Notes: a model not told the origin generated them from the letters alone. DNA of 9,617 nucleotides from Gammaproteobacteria bacterium RIFCSPHIGHO2_12_FULL_38_11 (GCA_001801515.1 MGXX01000051.1:1-9617); one strand, 5' to 3'; shown: positions 1 through 5,104, numbered from the stretch's first letter. Numbers and translations are program-made.

Positions 1-179
1 GTTTCGGCTCGCATGTTTCGCTGTCTACGCTTCCATTCCTTTGTTACCTCCAGAACTGCAAGACTCGCTATACAGTGGAGCTGGTTTCTCCTTTTGTAGC
101 GGGACTTTCACCCGCAAGATGGGTGCGGCTTTTCCTAGCGCACCCGGGATTCGTTGTTAATTCGGGCATAAGCCCGCAC
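1..179 (-). ncRNA. 5' end of a group II intron (partial, runs off the left edge)
   Basis: Read on the minus strand from 179 downwards, the sequence starts with GTGCG, the group II intron 5' consensus. It then shows three hairpins in a row: CGGGC/GCCCG (162-175), GGGTGCG/CGCACCC (121-145) and GCGGG/CCCGC (99-115). The last has the loop TGAAAGT, giving the GGGTGAAAGTCCC element that recurs in domain I of bacterial group II introns. The following GC-richer structured stretch (AGTCTTGCAG, GGAAGCGTAGACAGCG) fits domain I but codes for nothing convincing. Only about 180 nt are in the window, so the ORF, domain V and 3' end cannot be assessed. The 5' exon side is the higA end, about 48 nt away. The identification rests on recalled consensus and visible folding. 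A different structured repeat is possible. Confidence 0.6.
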
Positions 180-226
180 ACAGTGTAAATAAACTCATAT
201 TAAAATCAAATAACACGAGGGGATTG

Positions 227-625
227 TTAAAAAAATACAGTAGGCGATACCCCAAACCGTTTTGACAAGCTACGTATATGCTCTAAGGTTAATTGACGTT
301 CGCCATTTAAAATTTTAGATACTAATGATTGACTACCAATCTCCGGTAAATCACCCTGCCCAAGACTATGTTCATCCATAAAAAATTTTAGCATTTCAAT
401 GGATGATACTTTTTTGGCTGGATAATGTTGATTTTCATAAGTTTCAATATTGCTAGCAATTAAACTAAGTAAACTTGTTGCATGTTCATCTTGATGGTGA
501 CGCGACCATTCCATGAGTTCATCTACAAAAGCCATAAGTTTTTCATGTTCCCTCTCATTGCGGGGTACATGAGCATAAGGAACCACATGTTCCCAGTGCT
601 TTATTGTTTGTTGTACTGCTCTCAT
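227..625 (-). CDS. higA: HigA-type antitoxin of toxin-antitoxin operon 1, XRE-family DNA-binding protein
   Basis: 132-aa antitoxin expected to bind and neutralise the toxin encoded just upstream and to repress the operon. Residues 1-75 form a helical, charged N-terminal region. Residues 77-132 are a Cro/C1-type helix-turn-helix, with the recognition part around SQSLVSKILNGERQLT and the usual HIRSLSKRFGVSP ending. This layout is typical of HigA partners of the HigB_toxin family. The ATG overlaps the toxin stop in an ATGA (622-625), so the genes are translationally coupled. GAGGGG lies 6-7 nt before the ATG (632-637 on the plus strand), a much stronger ribosome site than the toxin has. The reading frame is intact. 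The likely operator is the 945-959 palindrome. Confidence 0.85.
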   Translation of the reverse strand: MRAVQQTIKHWEHVVPYAHVPRNEREHEKLMAFVDELMEWSRHHQDEHATSLLSLIASNIETYENQHYPAKKVSSIEMLKFFMDEHSLGQGDLPEIGSQSLVSKILNGERQLTLEHIRSLSKRFGVSPTVFF

Positions 626-933
626 AATTTGCCCCTCTTCATAGCATCATCATTTTTTCTCATGCTATATTCAGCATGAGTCCAGACGCGTTTTACATTG
701 ACAACTGTAGCTACGTAGTTAATTTCTGTTATTAAACGATATTTATTTCCACCTATATCAAATATAGTATATTGATGACTGACATAATCCACGCTCGGAA
801 ATGTCCGCTTCAGCTCGTTAAAGCTATTGTAGTCTGTTTGTTTTATTGCTTTTTCCCAAGCTGACAATGGATTTCTGCCATGTGGATGAGATTTTCCAAA
901 CGCTACAATTATATTTCTTCCTATTAATATCAT
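622..933 (-). CDS. higB: HigB-type mRNA-interferase toxin of operon 1
   Basis: 103-aa toxin of the HigB_toxin branch of the RelE-like superfamily, expected to cleave mRNA on the ribosome. The family pattern is clear: an M-x-x-I-x-R start, then F-x-x-x-HP, a PLSAW segment, the core IGGNKYRLITEINY and the C-terminal VWTHAEY. The start was set at the ATG at 931-933. A longer in-frame version from a TTG at 975 would begin upstream of the promoter's -35 box and adds 14 residues unlike the family. There is no Shine-Dalgarno before the chosen ATG, and the -10 box ends only 6 nt upstream, so the message is probably leaderless. The gene overlaps higA by 4 nt. The frame is intact with no missing core segment, so the toxin is probably active. 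Confidence 0.85.
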   Translation of the reverse strand: MILIGRNIIVAFGKSHPHGRNPLSAWEKAIKQTDYNSFNELKRTFPSVDYVSHQYTIFDIGGNKYRLITEINYVATVVNVKRVWTHAEYSMRKNDDAMKRGKL

Positions 934-939
934 ATTTAT

Positions 940-968
940 AATATATGACAAATTGTCATTAATGTCAA
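940..968 (-). promoter_or_regulatory. Sigma70-type promoter of higBA operon 1
   Basis: On the minus strand a perfect -35 TTGACA (963-968) is followed after 17 bp by a -10 TATATT (940-945). The expected transcription start is about 933, on or next to the toxin ATG. This is the best promoter match in the window and explains why the upstream TTG start is unlikely. Confidence 0.75.
945..959. promoter_or_regulatory. Palindromic operator of higBA operon 1
   Basis: Perfect 7-bp inverted repeat with one central base, ATGACAA-A-TTGTCAT. It sits entirely between the -35 and -10 boxes and touches the -10, where a bound HigA dimer would exclude RNA polymerase. Autorepression by the antitoxin or the complex is known for higBA. 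The assignment to this HigA is inferred from position. Confidence 0.65.
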
Positions 969-1066
969 TAGCCAATAAAATAATAATACGAAGGTAATTT
1001 AGCGCTACCTAACAATATTGTATGTTATAATATATTCATATAGTCTAATAAAGACATTTTGAATAT

Positions 1067-1192
1067 ATGACTAATTTTCAAAGTTATATAAAATCTGTTC
1101 GCGCGAGTGGGCATCATTCATTTACTGCGGAGGATGCAATACTCAGTTTGGGCGTTTCTCGCAATGCTGTTCTTTGCGGTATCGTTAGCTGA
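1067..1192 (+). pseudogene. N-terminal remnant of an AbiEi-type antitoxin (type IV toxin-antitoxin)
   Basis: A 41-codon ORF from ATG 1067 to TGA 1190-1192 reads MTNFQSYIKSVRASGHHSFT and continues through SLGVSRNAVLCGI before the stop. This is the winged-helix N-terminus of AbiEi-like transcriptional regulators (pattern: GxHxFT, then VSRNAVLCAIxRL). Intact family members run to about 200 residues or more. Here the frame ends just after the recognition helix, and none of the rest, nor an AbiEii nucleotidyltransferase partner, is visible downstream. It is therefore a relic, or at most a tiny DNA-binding peptide. A weak TATAAT lies at 1026-1031 with no good -35. The family call comes from a short but characteristic stretch. 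Confidence 0.6.
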
Positions 1193-1258
1193 TGAGAAAT
1201 AATTGATATATAATTATCTAGTTACATCTTTCATGTTTCTTCCTAAAACCACATACCC

Positions 1259-1288
1259 TTGCATTCAGTCCGCTCCCATTGGTATAAT
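1259..1288 (+). promoter_or_regulatory. Promoter of the F-box/ankyrin-like gene
   Basis: -35 TTGCAT (1259-1264), 18-bp spacer and consensus -10 TATAAT (1283-1288). Transcription should start near 1295, giving a leader of about 33 nt that contains the Shine-Dalgarno GAGGTG (1317-1322). Confidence 0.7.
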
Positions 1289-1327
1289 GCTCACAATTTA
1301 TACATAACTATAATATGAGGTGCCCCT

Positions 1328-2401
1328 GTGGAATCCCGACGCGATCAGCTAAGTGCTTTGTCCGATGAACTACTATGCATAACAAGCAAATCACTTAAAC
1401 CGGCTGACTTTATCCGATTATCTGCAACATCTAAGCGCTGTTATGGACTATTTTACGAAGAGCGTCATCTGGCATTACGTTGCTTGCGACAACTCTTAAA
1501 TCATGCGGCTTTGGGTGAATGGGAAGATGCAGAAGGTTTATGGCAATCATTCCCTGACTTACTCACCTGTCGTGGCACAATCTATCATCCAAATCGTATT
1601 GCTATCGATGAAGATCGTGAAGTACTTTTTAATATTCCGCTTGATATCAACCCTGGCCGTTATAAATATATCAATGTCACCGCCTGGCAAATTGCTCTCA
1701 TGAATGAAGAGTATGAAGAAGCAGAAAGGATGGGTGCATGCATGACAAATGAAGAAAAGCGAGAGCAATTTGCTGAAGTTTTTCCTGATGGGAATATGAT
1801 TAAATATAATTGGAATTTGAAGCAAGCAGAACAACTATTGCTCGCTGTATGTAATGAAGTCATTAAGGATCCTCTCATCAACGAAAATGACTTAAGCAAG
1901 ATGAGCGCATCCACGCGACTTGCACGACAGGCATTGATTGAATATGTGAGACCTCAAGTAGAACATACAAGCGGACATGTGTTTGATGTCAATCTGTATA
2001 TAAAAGCATTAGCGTTATATGAGGACCAGTTGCGCCATTTCAAAACTTGGGGTCAACGCTCATTTTGGAACATTAAAATAGAAGAATGGCTCGCAGCCAG
2101 TTTAGGTACCGGTTATTTACGTCCGCATGCACAAGGTATCGCGAACGGGCTGAGGCGAACGGGTTGTATATTAACCGACGGCTCTTCATACTTTGCTTTT
2201 CGGCGTCCTCTTGATTCTTTACCTGGTTCTCATTTTTTTGTTGGGTATTTTGGGCGGCCCTACTGCCTCCTCTTTTCCCATGTTGCCGCCCGACTTAACG
2301 CGATTTCAAAACTTATGTCACGCAAAAACGAGAGCAGGGACAGAATTTATGCAGCGATATTTCAGAACAGAATCGCCGGCGTTTCTAATTTGCTGAAGTA
2401 G
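1328..2401 (+). CDS. F-box / ankyrin-like repeat protein, Legionellales effector-like; frame altered near the C-terminus
   Basis: 357-aa frame starting at GTG 1328, chosen because GAGGTG (1317-1322) lies 5 nt upstream. Residues 8-47 form an F-box-like segment (LSDELLCITSKSLKPADFIRL). Residues 54-90 and 111-140 resemble the degenerate ankyrin-type repeats of Legionella/Coxiella proteins (LLNHAALGEWEDAEGLWQSF; TAWQIALMNEEYEEAERM). Residues 215-280 match the later conserved part (GHVFDVNLYIKALALYEDQL, FWNIKIEEWL, RPHAQGIANGL). F-box effectors of this order recruit host SCF ubiquitin ligase; that role is inferred here. After PLDSLPGSH (residues 294-302) the frame crosses T7 (2233-2239) and the remaining 55 residues look unrelated. 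The +1 frame instead gives FLLGILGG and LTRFQNLCHAKTRAG, the family's usual C-terminus, ending at TGA 2394-2396. With one T fewer the product would be 355 aa. Confidence 0.75.
   Translation: MESRRDQLSALSDELLCITSKSLKPADFIRLSATSKRCYGLFYEERHLALRCLRQLLNHAALGEWEDAEGLWQSFPDLLTCRGTIYHPNRIAIDEDREVLFNIPLDINPGRYKYINVTAWQIALMNEEYEEAERMGACMTNEEKREQFAEVFPDGNMIKYNWNLKQAEQLLLAVCNEVIKDPLINENDLSKMSASTRLARQALIEYVRPQVEHTSGHVFDVNLYIKALALYEDQLRHFKTWGQRSFWNIKIEEWLAASLGTGYLRPHAQGIANGLRRTGCILTDGSSYFAFRRPLDSLPGSHFFVGYFGRPYCLLFSHVAARLNAISKLMSRKNESRDRIYAAIFQNRIAGVSNLLK
2233..2239 (+). other. T7 homopolymer at the frame break of the F-box/ankyrin-like gene
   Basis: Seven T follow CA within codons His-Phe-Phe. One T fewer (or a +1 slip) joins PLDSLPGSH to the family-like ending in the next frame. 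It could be an assembly or sequencing error, a fixed mutation, a phase-variable tract or a transcript-slippage site. The sequence alone cannot decide. Confidence 0.6.
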
Positions 2402-2828
2402 CTTTGCAATACGCTCTCGCGTGTGCGGCAGGACAAATATCCCGACACGCTTCAACAAACCAAGTAATCAGTTCCTGATAAGACCATGAATCAATCGTTT
2501 TTGCCCACCAAAGTAAGAATTGATGCAAGTAGCGTCTGATATGTTTGGTAGAAAATCCAATGATTACCATTTGCTGTACTTGTATTCTTGCGTTACGCAA
2601 AGTGCGGGGATGTGGGGTAATGCAAATTTCTACCGCATTTTGACGTTCATGTATTGCGGTCTTTCCCCCCCCCATATTGTCTAGATAACGAGCATCGTTT
2701 GCGTAAATAACTTTAGCGTTATTCTCCGGCTGTGTTGAAGAATAAGATACGCCTAAATAATGAAAACCATCCTTGTTTAACCCAGCGACTATACCGATTG
2801 TATACGCTTTTCCAGTTTCCACAATCAA
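2385..2828 (-). pseudogene. C-terminal fragment of a bacterial reverse transcriptase
   Basis: 147-codon open frame on the minus strand with reverse-transcriptase character from about 2777 downwards. DGFHYLGVSYSSTQPENN carries the FLG-like motif that closes the RT fold. After a variable loop come ITPHPRTLRNARIQVQQMVI, GFSTKHIRRYLHQFLLWWA and SWSYQELITWFVEACRDICP, the pattern of the C-terminal extension in a family of RNA-directed DNA polymerases on mobile DNA. The catalytic YxDD part and everything N-terminal are missing. Residues 1-17 are the out-of-frame end of the transposase fragment, so the ATG at 2828 is probably accidental. The stop overlaps the convergent F-box gene by 12-17 nt. The frame contains a nine-G run (2665-2673). 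Not functional as an RT. The family call is from recalled motifs. Confidence 0.55.
2665..2673 (-). repeat. G9/C9 homopolymer
   Basis: Nine consecutive C on the plus strand encode Gly-Gly-Gly within the reverse-transcriptase remnant read on the minus strand. It is the longest mononucleotide G/C run in an otherwise AT-rich window and prone to slippage. No functional gene depends on it now. Confidence 0.85.
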
Positions 2829-2979
2829 GTGGTAGATCCCGCCAGGGCGCGCCAGTTCGAATAATCCAGCAAACAGCCTCTAAAAATAAACGATCATCTT
2901 TGCCATGCCTTCCTTTTGGCTTTGGCAACAATTTACTTAATTTGTCCCACATTTCATCGTCAATCACCATCCGTGACAT
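2719..2979 (-). pseudogene. IS5-family transposase, N-terminal fragment
   Basis: 86-codon frame from ATG 2979 with TGGAG 9 nt upstream. It has the N-terminal helix-turn-helix region of IS5-group transposases (DUF4096-like): MVIDDEMWDKLSKLLP, GRHGKDDRLFLEAVCWIIRT, GAPWRDLP, NWKSVYNRYSRWVKQG. From about 2779 on, the DNA reads as reverse transcriptase in another frame, so the last 18 or so residues are probably not transposase. The catalytic DDE portion is absent, so the element cannot move itself. A possible outer end of the IS is at about 3054. The direction and the clean junction suggest that a deletion or recombination joined the IS to the RT gene. Confidence 0.75.
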
Positions 2980-3036
2980 TAGCTTGCTCCATTTCGTTAA
3001 AAATAGAGCATTTTTACCATATTAATTATTGAAAAT

Positions 3037-3058
3037 AAACTTTAGGGACAGGACCTAG
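3037..3058 (-). mobile_element. Candidate outer end of the IS5-type element with CTAG target
   Basis: Read on the minus strand, the region 75 nt before the transposase ATG begins GTCCTGTCCCTAAAGTTT, directly after CTAG (3055-3058). IS5-group elements duplicate 4-bp YTAR-like targets and keep a short leader before the transposase, which this fits. The other end is deleted, so the inverted repeat cannot be confirmed inside the window. Confidence 0.3.
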
Positions 3059-3061
3059 TAG

Positions 3062-3090
3062 TTGACGGTAGGCGTGAAATTTATTATTGT
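3062..3090 (+). promoter_or_regulatory. Candidate yajQ promoter
   Basis: -35 TTGACG (3062-3067), 17-bp spacer and -10 TATTGT (3085-3090). The start of transcription would be near 3097, only a few nt before the yajQ ATG. The promoter sits just outside the presumed IS end. The -10 matches 4 of 6 consensus bases. Confidence 0.45.
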
Positions 3091-3099
3091 GATGAACCT

Positions 3100-3585
3100 A
3101 TGCCATCTTTTGATATTGTCTCTAAAGTAAATGAAGTTGAACTGCACAATGCGGTGGATAACGCAACGCGCGCGGTAGAGACACGTTTTGATTTTCGTGG
3201 TGTGGAAGCGTCGATTGTGTTGAAGGATCTGACGGTGACTTTACGTTCCGAATCTGAATTTCAAGTCAGACAATTAGAAGATTTATTTCGTAATCATTGT
3301 TCGAAGCGTAATCTCGTTACAACGGGGGCTGAGATTGAAAAAGAGCCAGTACATAGCGGTAAGTTCTATTCGCTCAATATGGTTTTCAAACAAGGCATCG
3401 AGCAGCTGCTTGCTAAAGAAATCGTTAAACATATAAAAGACGGCGAGCTAAAGGTTCAGTCTTCTATTCAGGGAGACAAAATTCGTGTCACAGGCAAAAA
3501 ACGCGATGATTTGCAGCAAGTTATCGCACTTGTCAATAAAATTGAGGTTAATTTCCCTTTGCAATTTGAAAATTTCAGAGATTAA
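3100..3585 (+). CDS. yajQ: YajQ, nucleotide-binding protein (UPF0234; c-di-GMP-binding in relatives)
   Basis: 161 aa, the normal full length for YajQ. It opens with the invariant MPSFDIVSKVNEVELHNAVD and carries ETRFDFRG (residues 28-35), LRSESEFQVRQLEDLF, LAKEIVKHIKD, VQSSIQGDKIRVTGKKRDDLQQVIAL and the terminal FPLQFENFRD. The fold is two ferredoxin-like halves. Family members bind nucleotides or tRNA, and in Xanthomonas and Pseudomonas a homologue binds cyclic di-GMP and affects virulence gene expression. ATG 3100 is fixed by the family N-terminus. There is no in-frame ATG upstream, although the frame stays open back to 3046. The Shine-Dalgarno is poor, which fits the very short leader predicted from the promoter. 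It stands alone between mobile-element debris and a toxin-antitoxin pair but is itself intact. Confidence 0.95.
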   Translation: MPSFDIVSKVNEVELHNAVDNATRAVETRFDFRGVEASIVLKDLTVTLRSESEFQVRQLEDLFRNHCSKRNLVTTGAEIEKEPVHSGKFYSLNMVFKQGIEQLLAKEIVKHIKDGELKVQSSIQGDKIRVTGKKRDDLQQVIALVNKIEVNFPLQFENFRD

Positions 3586-3674
3586 TCAATCAGATATACT
3601 CTATACCCTTCAGTTTTTTCTCCTAAAAAGCGCTCTCACTAATTCTAACCTATGATTAACATAAGACTGACAGT

Positions 3675-3686
3675 AATTGGCCAATT
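3675..3686. repeat. 12-bp palindrome between yajQ and the second antitoxin
   Basis: AATTGGCCAATT is a perfect palindrome that touches the stop codon of the minus-strand antitoxin (3686-3688). It has no loop long enough for a good terminator. It could be a protein site or chance. Confidence 0.3.
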
Positions 3687-3991
3687 TATGCTGCGTGCTT
3701 CCTTGGATGAATTTTTTTGTAAATATCATGGGAAGACTCCATTATTGCCACCTCTAAATCATATGCGGCTTGTAAATTCATCCAGAACTTTGCTTCCATT
3801 TTGAAATAGCGGCCTAGTCTGATAGCCGCGTCCGCAGTGACTGATCGTTTACCGCGAATAATTTCACTGATTCGTATAGGGCTCATATACAGTTCTTTTG
3901 CTAATTTGTATTGAGAAATATCCATAGGTATCAGAAATTCCTCAAGTAATATTTCGCCAGGATGTATAGGAGTCATGTTTCGCTTAGTCAT
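3686..3991 (-). CDS. higA: HigA/GraA-family antitoxin of operon 2
   Basis: 101-aa XRE-family antitoxin with the hallmark start PIHPGEILLEEFLIPM (residues 8-23). The helix-turn-helix follows at about residues 25-50 (YKLAKELYMSPIRISEIIRG). The family ending is KRSVTADAAIRLGRYF, W70, LQAAYDLE. GAGGTGA lies 4 nt before the ATG and overlaps the toxin stop. The gap between the genes is 8 nt, and translation is probably coupled. It should bind the repeated half-sites at 4296-4327. Its toxin partner is frameshifted, so this is an antitoxin kept without its cognate toxin. It may still act as a repressor or neutralise a related toxin. Confidence 0.9.
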   Translation of the reverse strand: MTKRNMTPIHPGEILLEEFLIPMDISQYKLAKELYMSPIRISEIIRGKRSVTADAAIRLGRYFKMEAKFWMNLQAAYDLEVAIMESSHDIYKKIHPRKHAA

Positions 3992-3999
3992 AGGTCACC

Positions 4000-4285
4000 T
4001 CAATGATAGTCAATTATTGCAACATCAAATGCATTGCCATCGCTCCAGATAAAACAAATTCGCCATTTAATATTAATGCGGATGCTGTGCTGGCCACTGC
4101 GGTCGCCCTTTAAAGGTTCCAGCCTATTACCAGGCGGGACTTTTAATGTTTCGAGTACAGAGAGTTGCTGCATCCAGCATCATGAGCTTGCGTAGAGCTG
4201 CGCGATGCATGTCAGATGGCAGCATTTTAATAAATTTTCTATTAAAGAGCTTTTCTGTTTCTTTGCAGTTGAAGTTTTTTATCAT
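4000..4285 (-). pseudogene. higB: Frameshifted HigB/GraT-family toxin of operon 2
   Basis: From ATG 4283-4285 the frame reads MIKNFNCKETEKLFNRKFIK to RRAALRKLMMLDAAT-like sequence (here MHRAALRKLMMLDAAT). It then goes out of frame and stops at TAA after 54 codons. The rest of the toxin follows in another frame to TGA 4000-4002: LKVPPGNRLEPLKGDRSGQH, SIRINIKWRICFIW, DVAIIDYH. These are the conserved RelE/HigB core and C-terminus. The break is at ACTCTCTG (about 4157-4166), a (CT)3 repeat. One base fewer or one CT unit more restores a continuous protein of about 95 aa. The remainder is well preserved, so the mutation is recent or a sequence error. Confidence 0.85.
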
Positions 4286-4291
4286 TTATAA

Positions 4292-4320
4292 ATGATATCG
4301 AAAATCGATAATATCGTCAA
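4292..4320 (-). promoter_or_regulatory. Promoter of toxin-antitoxin operon 2
   Basis: On the minus strand, -35 TTGACG (4315-4320), 17-bp spacer and -10 TATCAT (4292-4297). As in operon 1, exactly 6 nt separate the -10 from the toxin ATG, so the start of transcription falls at or beside the A of that ATG and no Shine-Dalgarno is present. Confidence 0.65.
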
Positions 4321-4327
4321 TCGATAT
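4296..4327. promoter_or_regulatory. Operator with two inverted repeats for antitoxin 2
   Basis: Two adjacent inverted repeats of one half-site: TATCGA-AAA-TCGATA (4296-4310) and ATATCG-TCAAT-CGATAT (4311-4327). Together they cover the -10, the spacer, the -35 and the base just upstream, as expected for two HigA dimers repressing the operon. The distal half touches the stop codon of the neighbouring truncated gene. Confidence 0.65.
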
Positions 4328-5079
4328 TAATTAATCATGCGATACAAGCTGCACTTAAAATGAATGTAATACACGGCATCGAATCGAATGAGTGTTGTAA
4401 ATAATCGCCAATCTGCTTCAGTGATTATGTTGCCTACCAGATAGCGTTTTTTGCTTAATCGTTCCTCGATAAAATCTAATGTTTTAAATAAAGCATCAAA
4501 TGCAACATTGTAATCATCTTGCTTTTCAGCAAAACCTGCTTTATAAACACCGCTATTGACCGATGTAAATATGATATGATTGATTTGATCAATTTCATTA
4601 CGCAAATGCTCGGGATAGAAATCAATTGTAGCATCCGTACAGGTATTGAATTCAGCATTAAACATACGAATGATTTCAGAAGACTCGTTATTGACGATCG
4701 TTTGTTTCTGCTTATCCCATAAGACAGGCACGGTGACGCGACCTTTAAAATCGTTTTTGGCTTTCATGTAAACTTCGCGCAAATATTTAAAATGATTCAC
4801 TGTATCTGGAATACAGTGAGGCCCATCACTAAACATCCAACCGTTTTCATCCATGACAGGATCGACAATGGAAAGCGAGATCATATCTTCTAATTTTTTT
4901 AATTTCCTAAAAATGAGCGTACGATGTGCCCAAGGACAGGCGAGGGATGCATAAAGATGATAACGTCCAGGCTCTGCTTTAAAATCGGAGGTTCCATCTG
5001 CAGTAATAAAATAATGGAATTCATCAAGCGTATTATTAATCGTTTTGTTATTCGCTGGTATTTGGCAGATATTGCTCAT
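4327..5079 (-). CDS. yqjG: Glutathionyl-hydroquinone reductase (YqjG/ECM4-type GST), C-terminally truncated
   Basis: Xi-class glutathione transferase-like protein; intact members reduce glutathionyl-hydroquinones with glutathione in the cytoplasm. Visible are the N-terminal thioredoxin-like part with YASLACPWAHRT (catalytic Cys48 in CPWA), the glutathione-site segments GRVTVPVLWD and NNESSEIIRMFN (residues 130-141), NSGVYKAGFA (175-184) and the helical-domain motif YLVGNIITEADWRLFTTLIR ending FDAVYYIHFKC. Family proteins are about 310-330 aa. This frame stops at 250, soon after FKCSL, where relatives continue for roughly 70-80 residues including the rest of the hydroquinone-side pocket. The stop lies at the edge of the toxin-antitoxin operator. 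Activity is doubtful. It is separated by 25 nt from the exporter upstream, so the two are likely cotranscribed. Confidence 0.85.
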   Translation of the reverse strand: MSNICQIPANNKTINNTLDEFHYFITADGTSDFKAEPGRYHLYASLACPWAHRTLIFRKLKKLEDMISLSIVDPVMDENGWMFSDGPHCIPDTVNHFKYLREVYMKAKNDFKGRVTVPVLWDKQKQTIVNNESSEIIRMFNAEFNTCTDATIDFYPEHLRNEIDQINHIIFTSVNSGVYKAGFAEKQDDYNVAFDALFKTLDFIEERLSKKRYLVGNIITEADWRLFTTLIRFDAVYYIHFKCSLYRMIN

Positions 5080-5104
5080 TGGGTTGTCTTATTTTCGGTA
5101 AGCG

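Noticed and set aside
2..160. Plus-strand open frame containing SGTFTRKMGAAF and ending at TAA near 160
   Set aside because: It is better explained as the antisense of intron domain I. Its triplets coincide with RNA hairpin arms and it resembles no protein family I know.
622..975. Longer toxin reading frame starting at TTG 975
   Set aside because: The TTG lies upstream of the -35 box of the only good promoter, has no ribosome site, and the extra 14 residues are unlike the family start.
1503..1914. Open frames of 66-91 codons on either strand inside the F-box/ankyrin-like gene
   Set aside because: They have no ribosome sites or domain character and lie within a gene with clear family motifs.
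3046..3099. N-terminal extension of yajQ in the open frame back to 3046
   Set aside because: No in-frame ATG, and YajQ proteins characteristically begin MPSFDIVS at this point.
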